Positions 51,170 through 59,710 of a stretch of 62,140 nucleotides of DNA are shown piece by piece. Below the pieces are notes generated by a model that was given only the letters and a program-made list of their open reading frames with translations, ran no database searches and was not told the origin of the DNA. This DNA is from Oscillospiraceae bacterium (lineage in GTDB: Bacteria > Bacillota > Clostridia > Oscillospirales > Ruminococcaceae). Position 1 is the first letter of the stretch; each line of letters opens with the position of its first letter. The stretch covers positions 1 to 62,140 of the forward strand of contig JALEMR010000005.1 in NCBI GenBank assembly GCA_022768245.1, read 5' to 3'. Position numbers and translations under genes: made by a program.

Positions 51170-52318
51170 TCAAAGGCGGCTCTTGAAATCTTCGTAGCCA
51201 AAGGCTTTGAGGTGCTTCATGCCGTTTTGGGTGTTGAAGTATATGTCGGGGAGATTTATACCGTTGAAGGTGTTGTTCTTGCACATGGAATATATCGCCA
51301 TATCGCAGAATACCAGTCTGTCGCCCGCTTTCAGGGGCTCGTCAAAGGAATAGTCTCCGATAATATCCCCCGCCAGACAAGTGGCGGAGCCTAAGCGATA
51401 GGTATACGGCTTTTCTCCCGCCTTGCCCGAGCCGATGATATTCGGACGATAGGGCATTTCCAGAACATCGGGCATATGACATGCTGCGGACGCGTCGATT
51501 ATGGCAATATCCATGCCGTTTTTCATGGTGTCCAGCACCTCTGCCACAAGGAAGCCCGCATTCAGCGCAACAGCTTCGCCCGGTTCAAGATACATCTGCA
51601 CACCGTACTTCTGCTGTACATAGTCGACCACCTTTATCAGCCGATATACGTCGTAATCGGGACGGGTGATATGATGTCCTCCGCCGAAATTCAGCCACTC
51701 CATACGGGAGAAATACTTCCCGAATTTTTCCTCGGCGGCGTGTACCGTCCGCTCGAGAGTATCGCTGTTCTGCTCGCACATGGTGTGGAAATGAAGTCCG
51801 CTTATGCCGTCAAGGGCAGTCTCGTCGAAGTTTTCGAGAGTTGTCCCGAGACGGGAGCCCGTGAAGCAGGGATTGTATATATCCGTCTCTATCTCGGAGT
51901 ATTCGGGGTTTATGCGTATCCCGCACTTGATATCCCTTCCGCAGGACTGCACCTTTTCGCGGAATTTCCTCCACTGAGCGCAGGAATTGAACACCATATG
52001 GTCGCAGATGGCGGTCAGCTTGTCCATTTCCTCGGGACGGTATGCGGGGGAGTATACGTGCACCTCGCGGTTTCCCATGTATTCCCTGCCCAGCATTGCC
52101 TCGTGAAGTCCGCTGGCGGTGGTGCCGTCCAGATATTCCGCGATAAGCGGATAGGTCTCGTACATGGAAAACGCCTTCTGCGCAAGGAGTATCTTACAGC
52201 CCGTGCGCTCGCGGACGTATTTCAGCGTTTCGAGATTCTTCCTCAGCAGCCCCTCGTCGGTGACGTAGCAGGGCGTTTTCAGCGAGTATATATCAAATAG
52301 TTCAAAGCTTGTATTCAT
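51170..52318 (-). CDS. nspC: Carboxynorspermidine/carboxyspermidine decarboxylase
   Basis: 382 residues, alanine racemase-like PLP fold. PLP Lys in KILLAQKAFSMYETYP; the glycine loop LNFGGGHHITRPDYD; and C-terminal SATCLAGDIIGDYSFDEPL with the substrate-site Cys and Asp, as in NspC. It produces spermidine or norspermidine from the carboxy form. The usual partner, carboxyspermidine dehydrogenase, is not in the window. AGGAG precedes ATG 52318. Confidence 0.92.
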   Translation of the reverse strand: MNTSFELFDIYSLKTPCYVTDEGLLRKNLETLKYVRERTGCKILLAQKAFSMYETYPLIAEYLDGTTASGLHEAMLGREYMGNREVHVYSPAYRPEEMDKLTAICDHMVFNSCAQWRKFREKVQSCGRDIKCGIRINPEYSEIETDIYNPCFTGSRLGTTLENFDETALDGISGLHFHTMCEQNSDTLERTVHAAEEKFGKYFSRMEWLNFGGGHHITRPDYDVYRLIKVVDYVQQKYGVQMYLEPGEAVALNAGFLVAEVLDTMKNGMDIAIIDASAACHMPDVLEMPYRPNIIGSGKAGEKPYTYRLGSATCLAGDIIGDYSFDEPLKAGDRLVFCDMAIYSMCKNNTFNGINLPDIYFNTQNGMKHLKAFGYEDFKSRL

Positions 52319-52331
52319 AGTACATCTCCTG

Positions 52332-52514
52332 TTATTTTTTCGGATTGTCAACGAATTCGATGTTATCCAGCTGGCTGGTCAGATTCCTTTTCACAGCGTC
52401 TCTGAACTCCTGCCGAAGCTGTGCCTGTTCGGTCTTTTCCTCGTCGGTGAGACCCTCCGCTGTCTTTGATTTGCGGGCAAGCTCGTTGATACGGTCTATT
52501 TTTTTCTGTTCCAT
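52332..52514 (-). CDS. UPF0291/DUF896 family protein (YnzC-like)
   Basis: 60 residues: MEQKKIDRINELARKSKTAE followed by GLTDEEKTEQAQLRQEF, the family pattern of two helices. GAAAGGAA precedes the ATG. Known members are small soluble proteins of unknown role, some under SOS control in Bacillus. Between lacI-type gene and nspC on the same strand. Confidence 0.9.
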   Translation of the reverse strand: MEQKKIDRINELARKSKTAEGLTDEEKTEQAQLRQEFRDAVKRNLTSQLDNIEFVDNPKK

Positions 52515-52570
52515 GGTATTTATTCCTTTCGATAAAAAAGACGGACAGCAAGCGCTGTTCGTCCTATTTT

Positions 52571-53569
52571 TTATTTTCCGCAAAGCGCAGATTCACGCTT
52601 GATAAGGGTATGCGCCATGATGACATGCCCTGTATGCTCCGCATTGTTCAGCATATTGTCCAGCAGGCATTTCATGACACGATAGCCCATGTCATAGCCC
52701 GGCTGTGCGATGGTGGTAAGTCCGGGAGTGTATACCCGTGCCATGAGACTGTTGTCAAAGCCCATGATATCAATGTCCTTTCCTGCGGTAAGACCACGGG
52801 CTTCCGCTGCCTTTATGGAAGCTATGGCAAGCAGGTCGGAAATGCAGAAGACCGCTGTGGGAGGGTCGGGGAGGTCCAGCAGCTTATTGAAGCCCTTTAT
52901 TCCGTCGGAATATTCATAGGAGCCATGGAAGATAAGGGACTCGTCTATTTCAATGCCGTGTTTTTCCAGTGCAAGACGATAGCCCTTTTCGCGGTCGATA
53001 GAGGACGGAGCCAGCTTATCCGCGCTTATCAGACCGATACGCTTATGACCTGCATTTATGAGAGCTTCTGCGGCGTCAAAGCCTGCCTTACAGTCGTCAA
53101 CGGTAACGGTCAGTATATCCGCTCCCTCAACGCGCTCGCAGCAGAGAGCGATATTGTACTTGTCCTTCAGACTGTTGATAGTGGCTGCGTCAAGGCGGGT
53201 GCCCAGGAAAACTGCGCCGTCAACAGTCTTGTTGTATATCATGTTCAGCAAACGTATCTCCAGATTGATATTGCCGTTGGTGGTGGCGATGAGCACATCA
53301 TAATTGGGAGCTGCCGCGTCCTGAAGACCTCTTATGATATCGTTGTAGAAGGTATGCTCTATTGATGGGATGACCGTCAGTATCATATTTGTCTCGCATT
53401 TGCGGAGATTTCTTCCGAGAAAATTGGGGCTGTATCCCAGCTCCTTAATGGCGGTATTGACCAGCTCTGTGGTTGCTTCGGACACAGTTGCGGTATTGTT
53501 CAGCACTCTCGACACAGTCGCCACGGAAACTCCTGCTGCCTTTGCAACGTCTTTTATTGTTACGCTCAT
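52571..53569 (-). CDS. LacI-family transcriptional regulator
   Basis: 332 residues. N-terminal helix-turn-helix with hinge: VTIKDVAKAAGVSVATVSRV; then a periplasmic-binding-like domain (IIRGLQDAAAPNYDVLIATT; HKRIGLISADKLAPSSIDRE; PPTAVFCISDLLAIASIKAA). It binds a sugar or nucleoside effector and represses or activates target genes. No sugar operon adjoins, so targets are elsewhere. ATG 53569 is preceded by GGAG. Confidence 0.93.
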   Translation of the reverse strand: MSVTIKDVAKAAGVSVATVSRVLNNTATVSEATTELVNTAIKELGYSPNFLGRNLRKCETNMILTVIPSIEHTFYNDIIRGLQDAAAPNYDVLIATTNGNINLEIRLLNMIYNKTVDGAVFLGTRLDAATINSLKDKYNIALCCERVEGADILTVTVDDCKAGFDAAEALINAGHKRIGLISADKLAPSSIDREKGYRLALEKHGIEIDESLIFHGSYEYSDGIKGFNKLLDLPDPPTAVFCISDLLAIASIKAAEARGLTAGKDIDIMGFDNSLMARVYTPGLTTIAQPGYDMGYRVMKCLLDNMLNNAEHTGHVIMAHTLIKRESALCGK

Positions 53570-53606
53570 AAACCGCCATCTCCAATTCATCTTTAAATAT
53601 AATATA

Positions 53607-53635
53607 ATTTTAACACATTATGTAACCGTATTCAA
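53607..53635 (-). promoter_or_regulatory. Promoter of the LacI-family gene
   Basis: Minus strand TTGAAT (53635-53630), 17-bp spacer, TAAAAT (53612-53607), about 38 bases ahead of the ATG. Confidence 0.6.
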
Positions 53636-53660
53636 TCCGCAAAATAGACGAATTTATTAA

Positions 53661-53700
53661 AAAAACGGCAACAATTTGCACAGACGATGATACGCCGTTC
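53661..53700 (-). terminator. Terminator after the small membrane protein gene
   Basis: Minus strand GAACGGC ... GCCGTT with a long loop, then a run of seven T. The stem is only six to seven pairs, so moderate confidence. Confidence 0.5.
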
Positions 53701-54226
53701 AGAGTATTTTCTCGTCGTCCTCGAGAGGACGGAGTTCGGCTTCATATTTCGCCTTTTTCCGTGCTTCGCGTTTTGCTTCCTGCTGTGGGGAGAAATAGTT
53801 CATTATCACTGCGGCGAGAACAAGCACCGTCACCGATATGACGGGGTATATCCTCCATATCAGCGGCTCGGTGTACTGTTTGGGTATCATTTCGTTGGGA
53901 ATGGCGGCAAGGATATTTATTGCATAAATATATCCCGCAGAGCCTATTATATTGAAAACGGAGGGCATCACCATTCTGCCCTTTCCCATGAATATCACGG
54001 CAAGGGTCAGGAAAAACGTCGATATGAACAGGGCAATGCCCGCATTCTCGTAATTGTTCAGGCACAGTCCTATCCCGCCCATGACGTTCAGAAACAACGC
54101 GCATATCACAAGGGCGATGACTGTCACAACATTGACAGCAGTCTTGGCTTTTTTCCATGTGCTTTTATCCTTTTCGGCGGATTTTTTTTTGATAACGATC
54201 AGCTCCTTTTTCGATTGTGTATACAT
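53699..54226 (-). CDS. Small membrane protein, four membrane segments, unusual start
   Basis: 175 residues from ATG 54226. Four hydrophobic segments (VNVVTVIALVICALFLNV; AGIALFISTFFLTLAVIF; SVFNIIGSAGYIYAINIL; IYPVISVTVLVLAAVIMN) with Lys-rich N and charged C ends. The -10 of its promoter (TACAAT) ends four bases before this ATG, so the message would be leaderless. A strong AAAAAGGAG lies after it, 9 bases before an ATC codon (54193), so an AUC start giving 164 residues is an alternative. No family recognised. Confidence 0.72.
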   Translation of the reverse strand: MYTQSKKELIVIKKKSAEKDKSTWKKAKTAVNVVTVIALVICALFLNVMGGIGLCLNNYENAGIALFISTFFLTLAVIFMGKGRMVMPSVFNIIGSAGYIYAINILAAIPNEMIPKQYTEPLIWRIYPVISVTVLVLAAVIMNYFSPQQEAKREARKKAKYEAELRPLEDDEKIL

Positions 54227-54230
54227 TATC

Positions 54231-54259
54231 ATTGTACCACAAAGTCGGAGCATTTTCAA
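54231..54259 (-). promoter_or_regulatory. Promoter of the small membrane protein gene
   Basis: Minus strand TTGAAA, 17-bp spacer, TACAAT, the -10 ending four bases before the ATG at 54226. Confidence 0.65.
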
Positions 54260-54338
54260 GAATATTTTTACTGTGATGAAAAATTTCATCATTTTAACGT
54301 GAAATATAAATAATTTAATAATTTTTCCATAAAAACAC

Positions 54339-54367
54339 TTGAAAAAAGTTCTCAATAATGGTATAAT
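54339..54367 (+). promoter_or_regulatory. Promoter of prmA
   Basis: TTGAAA (54339-54344), 17-bp spacer, TATAAT (54362-54367); start of transcription about 30 bases before the TTG start codon. Confidence 0.8.
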
Positions 54368-54404
54368 TATAATAATTATTGTTATTTGAAGGGAAGAGAA
54401 GCTT

Positions 54405-55382
54405 TTGAACTGGATAGAAGTGAATATTTTTACCACATCCGAGGGCGTTGACCCTGTATGCGGATGTCTGATGTGTATCGGAATAAACGGCTTTGCTATC
54501 AAGGACTCCAAGGATTTTGAGGATTTCCTCGAGCGCAAGGACGGCAACTGGGACTATATCGACGATGATCTTATGGAAATGCGCACCTGCGAGACCTGCG
54601 TTACCGTGTATATCGCCGACAATGCGCAGGGTGCGGATATTTATGCCGCTTTAAAGGAGCAGATGTCCTCCCTTAAGGCAAGGGATACCGAAAATAAATT
54701 CGGTCGGCTCGCCATTGAGACCTCCGGTATCAGGGAGGAGGACTGGGCTAACAACTGGAAGCAGTATTTCAAGCCTATCGAAGTGGGCGGAAGGCTCCTT
54801 ATCAAGCCCTCATGGGAGACCTATGACAAGAACGAGGAGCGCATTATCCTTGAAATAGACCCCGAATCCAGCTTCGGCACGGGTCAGCACAACACCACAA
54901 GGCTCTGCCTGGAGCTTACCGAAAAGTATCTGAAAAAGGATATCCGCATGCTGGACGTGGGCTGCGGCAGCGGTATTCTTTCAGTTGCGGGATATCTGCT
55001 GGGAGCAATGGAATGCACCGCTGTGGATATCGACAGCAACAGCGTCAGGATAGCAGGCGAAAATGCGGAGAAAAACCATATCCCCGCGGACAAGTACACC
55101 ACCTTCTGCGGAAATATCATCGGCGATGAAAAGCTTCGCTCGGATATCCTTGCAGGCGGAAAATTTGAGATTCTTACAGCAAATATCGTGGCGGACGTGC
55201 TTATCGCCATGGCTCCGCTGTTTAAGGATTTTCTTGTGCAAAACGGCATATTTATCATTTCGGGCATAATAATTGAGCGCTGCGAGGAGGTCCTTGCCGC
55301 AATGAGGGCGCAGGGCTATACTCAGCTTGAAATAAAGGAAGACAACGGCTGGGCTGCTGCGGCTTTTTCGGTGAATAGCTGA
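54405..55382 (+). CDS. prmA: Ribosomal protein L11 methyltransferase
   Basis: 325 residues; starts at TTG 54405 after GGGAAGAG. Substrate-domain N terminus (NWIEVNIFTTSEGVDPVCG), then SSFGTGQHNTTRLCLE, SAM loop LDVGCGSGILSVAGYLLGA and NIVADVLIAMAP. It trimethylates ribosomal protein L11. First of a plus-strand run to parC. Confidence 0.95.
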   Translation: MNWIEVNIFTTSEGVDPVCGCLMCIGINGFAIKDSKDFEDFLERKDGNWDYIDDDLMEMRTCETCVTVYIADNAQGADIYAALKEQMSSLKARDTENKFGRLAIETSGIREEDWANNWKQYFKPIEVGGRLLIKPSWETYDKNEERIILEIDPESSFGTGQHNTTRLCLELTEKYLKKDIRMLDVGCGSGILSVAGYLLGAMECTAVDIDSNSVRIAGENAEKNHIPADKYTTFCGNIIGDEKLRSDILAGGKFEILTANIVADVLIAMAPLFKDFLVQNGIFIISGIIIERCEEVLAAMRAQGYTQLEIKEDNGWAAAAFSVNS

Positions 55383-55409
55383 TTCTTTTATGGATTTGGG
55401 GGACATATT

Positions 55410-56558
55410 ATGTACAGCATCGCATATGTATCGAACAATAAGATATTTCTGAATAAAGACGGCAAAAATACCGAGCTTTCCTGCGGACGGATAGACTCCT
55501 ACAAGGAGACTCTTGCACAGATCCGCAGGCGCAACGAATGGAAGACCTCGGGCACGGGCGCTCAGTTCATGGGCACGGCTCTTCCGCAGACTGACGAGTC
55601 CGACATATACGCCGAGATAGGCGGAATCGGCATCAGCGGTGACCGTCTTATCTACGGCGTTCGTCTGGACGAGTCGGGGAGCATTTACTCCCGCTCTCTT
55701 GACCCCGGGGACAACAGCGAGAACCTTATCATTTCGGGCAAGGATATCTTCCCTGGGCGGATAGACTGCTTTAACGGAAAGGCTGCGGTGTCCTGCGGCG
55801 AGAACAGCTCCGAAAAGCACATCGCTGTGTACGACATCAGCGGCTCGGGCTGCCATGAGTACACCGACGGCGACAGCATCGAGGAAGCGCCCTCCTTCGA
55901 CGGGGAGGACAGGATATATTTTTCCACCGCAGGCTATGCGCGGGATCAGTCGGGGGCTATCGCCGCTGTGCAGAACAAAAGCGTGGTGTGTCTCGATACG
56001 AAGCGGCTTGCTATGGACGAGATACTCTCCGACGAGAAATATGATTTCCTCTGTCCCATATCCGACGGAAAGGGCGGCATATACTGCATCCGTCAGAAGG
56101 CGGGCGGCGAAAAGCAGAACGAGGGCAGCAGTATCTTCATGGATATCATTCTTATCCCGTACAGGATATTCCGTGCGCTGTTCGGAATGCTGAATTTCTT
56201 CTCAAAGGCGTTCGGCGGCGAGGCGCTCAAAAGCGGCGGGGATTCCAAGGCTAAGCAGAAAAGCGAAAAGGAAATGTTCATCGAGGGGAATCTCATCAAT
56301 GCCGAGAAAAATCTGAAGGACGCCGAGAAAAACGGCGAGAAGCACCCCGGCTTTATGTCCGCCGAGCGCGTGCTGATACATATGAATCTTGACGGAAATT
56401 ACGATATCATCCGCAAAGGCGTGCTGGATTATGCGCTGCTGTCCGACGGAAATATTGCCGTTTCCAACGGTAGATTCATCATTATCTCCGACGAAAAGGG
56501 CGGGGAGATATCCGCCTTTAAAGCGGACAGCGCTTTGTACTTAAAAGAAGTAATTTAG
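55410..56558 (+). CDS. Unknown protein with propeller-like repeats
   Basis: 382 residues. No signal peptide. Recurring beta-type blocks (GDRLIYGVRLDESGSIYSRS; GRIDCFNGKAAVSCGE; GEDRIYFSTAGYARD; LLSDGNIAVSNGRFIIISDE) suggest a beta-propeller. A hydrophobic insert near residues 245-270 (FMDIILIPYRIFRALFGMLN) could touch the membrane, followed by a charged helical stretch (AEKNLKDAEKNGEK). GGGGGAC precedes the ATG. Lies 27 bases after prmA and 19 before the parE-like gene. No known family recognised. Confidence 0.7.
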   Translation: MYSIAYVSNNKIFLNKDGKNTELSCGRIDSYKETLAQIRRRNEWKTSGTGAQFMGTALPQTDESDIYAEIGGIGISGDRLIYGVRLDESGSIYSRSLDPGDNSENLIISGKDIFPGRIDCFNGKAAVSCGENSSEKHIAVYDISGSGCHEYTDGDSIEEAPSFDGEDRIYFSTAGYARDQSGAIAAVQNKSVVCLDTKRLAMDEILSDEKYDFLCPISDGKGGIYCIRQKAGGEKQNEGSSIFMDIILIPYRIFRALFGMLNFFSKAFGGEALKSGGDSKAKQKSEKEMFIEGNLINAEKNLKDAEKNGEKHPGFMSAERVLIHMNLDGNYDIIRKGVLDYALLSDGNIAVSNGRFIIISDEKGGEISAFKADSALYLKEVI

Positions 56559-56577
56559 TTTATAAAAAGGTGAAAAA

Positions 56578-58566
56578 ATGAGCAGAAAAAAAGAATACAA
56601 CGACGACAGTATCAAAATACTCAAAGGCGAGGACAGAGTCAGAAAACGTCCTGCGGTAATCTTCGGCTCGGACGGGCTGGAGGGCTGCAAGCACTCCGTT
56701 TTTGAGATAATCTCTAACTCCATTGACGAGGCGAGAAGCGGCTACGGAAACAGGATAATCCTTACCCGCTACAGGGACAACTCCATCGAAGTGGAGGACT
56801 TCGGACGCGGCTGCCCCGTTGACTGGAACGAAAAGGAACAGCGCTTCAACTGGGAGCTGGTCTACTGCGAACTGTATGCGGGCGGTAAGTTCGACAACAA
56901 CGGCAGCGGCGACTATGAATACTCTCTCGGTCTGAACGGTCTGGGCGCCTGCGCTACCCAGTATTCCTCGGAATATATGGACGTGGAGGTACACCGCGAC
57001 GGCAATAAATACTCACTTCATTTTGAAAAGGGCGTGAACATCGGCGGGCTGAAAAAGGAGGCTCTTAAGTCCGACAAGAAGCGCACAGGCACGAAAACTC
57101 GCTGGAAGCCCGATCTTGAAGTATTCACCGACATCAATATCGAGCGGGAGTATTTCGAGGAGATAATGAAAAAGCAGGCTATCGTCAATTCGGGCGTGCA
57201 GTTCGTGTTCCGCTTTGAAAACGAGAACGGCGGCTTCGATGAGGAGATATTCTTATACGAGAACGGCATTGCCGATTATCTGAGCGAGGTCCTCGGGGAA
57301 AATTCCATGACCACCCCCCAGTTCTGGCAGTGCGAGAGAAAGGGAAGAGACCGCGCAGACAAGCCCGAATACAAGGTAAAGCTGTCGGTGGCGGTGGCTT
57401 TCTCCAACAAGGTCAAGCTGTCGGAATACTATCACAATTCAAGCTTCCTTGAGCACAGGGGCGCTCCCGAGGACGCGGTGAAAAAAGCCTTCGTTTCGCA
57501 GATAGACGCTTATCTGAAAGCGGAGAACAAGTACAACAAGGGCGAAACGAAGATTCGCTTCGAGGACGTGGAGGAAAGCCTTGTACTGGTGTCCTCGTCC
57601 TTCTCCACTATCGCTTCTTACGAGAATCAGACCAAGAAGGCTATCACAAATACCTTTATCCGCGACGCAATGACCGAATTCTTAAAGCATCAGCTTGAAG
57701 TCTATTTCATAGAAAATCCCGACGAGGCGGCTAAGATAGGCAATCAGGTGCTGGTCAACAAGCGAAGCCGCGAATCTGCGGAGAAGACCCGTATCAGCGT
57801 CAGCAAGAACCTGACCGCCAAGGTGGATATGCTCAACTCGGTGCAGAAGTTCGTCAACTGCCGCACCAAGGACGTTTCCCGCCGCGAGATATACATCGTG
57901 GAGGGCGACTCTGCGCTGGGCTCCGTCAAGACTGCGAGAAACTCCGAATTTCAGGCGGTCATTCCCGTTAGAGGAAAGATTCTCAACTGTCTGAAAGCCG
58001 ACTACAACAAGATATTCAAAAACGAGATAATCACCGACCTTATCAAGGTATTGGGCTGCGGCGTGGAGGTCAAATCCAAGGCGAACAAGGATCTGTCTAA
58101 CTTCGATATCAACAATTTCCGCTGGAACAAGATAGTTATCTGCACCGATGCCGACGTGGACGGCTTCCAGATACGCACACTAATCCTGACAATGCTGTAC
58201 AGGCTCACGCCTACGCTCATTCAGGAGGGCTATGTGTATATCGCCGAGTCTCCGCTTTTTGAGATAACCACTAAGAAGATGACCTACTTCGCCTACGACG
58301 AGCGGGAAAAGGTAGAGATACTCAAAAAGATAGGGAATGAAAAATATAAGATTGAACGCTCAAAGGGACTGGGCGAGAACGAGCCCGAAATGATGTCCCT
58401 GACAACAATGAACCCCGAAACACGCCGTCTTATCAAGGTGAATCCCACCGACGCAGAGGAGACCTTCGCTATGTTTGATATGCTTTTAGGCGACAATCTT
58501 CAGGCAAGAAAGGACTTCATCGCCGAGAACGGCAGCGAATATCTGGAGCTTGCGGATATTTCGTAA
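56578..58566 (+). CDS. parE: Type IIA topoisomerase ATPase subunit (ParE/GyrB-like, divergent)
   Basis: 662 residues. GHKL ATPase: SNSIDEAR, DFGRGCPVDW, LYAGGKFDNN; QTK lysine at 351-353. The TOPRIM Glu lies in EGDSALGS (residues 442-449; usual form EGDSAGGS) and the metal site in TDADVDGFQIRTL (Asp524, 526, 528). The clamp motif is SLGLNGLG instead of SGGLHGVG. It works with the ParC-like protein two genes on. Called topoisomerase IV by length and partner; gyrase activity is unlikely since the partner lacks the GyrA box. Confidence 0.88.
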   Translation: MSRKKEYNDDSIKILKGEDRVRKRPAVIFGSDGLEGCKHSVFEIISNSIDEARSGYGNRIILTRYRDNSIEVEDFGRGCPVDWNEKEQRFNWELVYCELYAGGKFDNNGSGDYEYSLGLNGLGACATQYSSEYMDVEVHRDGNKYSLHFEKGVNIGGLKKEALKSDKKRTGTKTRWKPDLEVFTDINIEREYFEEIMKKQAIVNSGVQFVFRFENENGGFDEEIFLYENGIADYLSEVLGENSMTTPQFWQCERKGRDRADKPEYKVKLSVAVAFSNKVKLSEYYHNSSFLEHRGAPEDAVKKAFVSQIDAYLKAENKYNKGETKIRFEDVEESLVLVSSSFSTIASYENQTKKAITNTFIRDAMTEFLKHQLEVYFIENPDEAAKIGNQVLVNKRSRESAEKTRISVSKNLTAKVDMLNSVQKFVNCRTKDVSRREIYIVEGDSALGSVKTARNSEFQAVIPVRGKILNCLKADYNKIFKNEIITDLIKVLGCGVEVKSKANKDLSNFDINNFRWNKIVICTDADVDGFQIRTLILTMLYRLTPTLIQEGYVYIAESPLFEITTKKMTYFAYDEREKVEILKKIGNEKYKIERSKGLGENEPEMMSLTTMNPETRRLIKVNPTDAEETFAMFDMLLGDNLQARKDFIAENGSEYLELADIS

Positions 58567-58577
58567 GGAGGGGAATA

Positions 58578-59693
58578 ATGCTTGACGGATTAATGTCGGC
58601 TCTTAGCTGGGCTTTGGTTTTATTCCTTTTTGTCTGGATACCGATTTTACTGACCTATGTGAATATCCGTTGTCTGTCTAAGAAATATGTCAGCAAAAAG
58701 CTTTATGATATTCTCACTCTGGTGCTTGGTCCTGTGTATTCTGTGATGTATCTGTATGTTTTTGCCTGCGATGACAAGGAGTATTACGAGCCTGTCATAC
58801 TGGGCGGAATAATGTCCACCGGACGTCACACACCAATAGCGGGAGAATATGCGCTGTCCTTTGGGATATTTGCCGTTATCGGCATTATAGGCATGTTCAT
58901 TCTCTGCATTTGGAAAAAACGTCTTCCGCCTCTTGTGAGCGTGACACTGCTGTCGGCGGTATATCTGGGGAATATCGTTAATATTGTGTTTCTCATTCAG
59001 CTTAAGATGAATATTATCATGTGTATCTATCCGCTGAATTTCCTGCTTATGACGGTGCGTGTGTTCCGTGACGAGGTGAAAAAGCAGACGGAATATCTCT
59101 CGCAGAACGAGGAAACCCCGAAAAACAGATTCATCGGTGCAGTGTACGGATTTCTCAAAAAGAGCGTGAACTGGTATCTTGCAGCGTTTATCGCACTGCT
59201 GCCGCTTATCGGCGTGCTGCTTATTATTCTGATACTCTGCGGACAGGGCGCGGACGGCATAGTCAGGGCATTCACCATGACCGCCGACTGGACATTCTCC
59301 ACCCAGATACCGCCGCCGCCCGAATATTACGAGGGACATTATCTCTGCACGGTGGCGGCAGGAGGTCACAGAAAGCTTGTCAAGCCCATTCGTTACGGCG
59401 TGAGAGCGGGGGAGCGGATAATCGTCAACCGACAGCTGCTCATTGCCAACGCCTTTGAGGATATGCTCCAAGACAGAACGCCGAATTTCCATAAATCGGT
59501 CAGACACTTTTACGACACTTACGGATATCCGCTGTCAAGGCTGATAACAACGCCGCTGCGGGCGGATATCGTTTATATACTTATGAAGCCCCTTGAAGCT
59601 CTGTTCCTTGCGGCACTGTATCTGTTTGATACCGATCCCGAGGGCAGGATAGCCATGCAGTACACGGGCAGGAAATACTTATACAAACAATAA
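58578..59693 (+). CDS. Unknown membrane protein between parE and parC
   Basis: 371 residues. About six membrane segments (ALSWALVLFLFVWIPILL; FGIFAVIGIIGMFILCIW; VTLLSAVYLGNIVNIVFLI; LAAFIALLPLIGVLLIILIL) and a soluble C-terminal half with VKPIRYGVRAGERIIVNRQL and HKSVRHFYDTYGYPLS. It has a full AAGGAGG site, 11 bases after the parE stop. The C-terminal pattern recalls an uncharacterised DUF family (possibly DUF6688), of which I am unsure. An odd insert in a topoisomerase operon. Confidence 0.75.
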   Translation: MLDGLMSALSWALVLFLFVWIPILLTYVNIRCLSKKYVSKKLYDILTLVLGPVYSVMYLYVFACDDKEYYEPVILGGIMSTGRHTPIAGEYALSFGIFAVIGIIGMFILCIWKKRLPPLVSVTLLSAVYLGNIVNIVFLIQLKMNIIMCIYPLNFLLMTVRVFRDEVKKQTEYLSQNEETPKNRFIGAVYGFLKKSVNWYLAAFIALLPLIGVLLIILILCGQGADGIVRAFTMTADWTFSTQIPPPPEYYEGHYLCTVAAGGHRKLVKPIRYGVRAGERIIVNRQLLIANAFEDMLQDRTPNFHKSVRHFYDTYGYPLSRLITTPLRADIVYILMKPLEALFLAALYLFDTDPEGRIAMQYTGRKYLYKQ

Positions 59694-59710
59694 CGGAAAG
59701 GAAGTAACAT

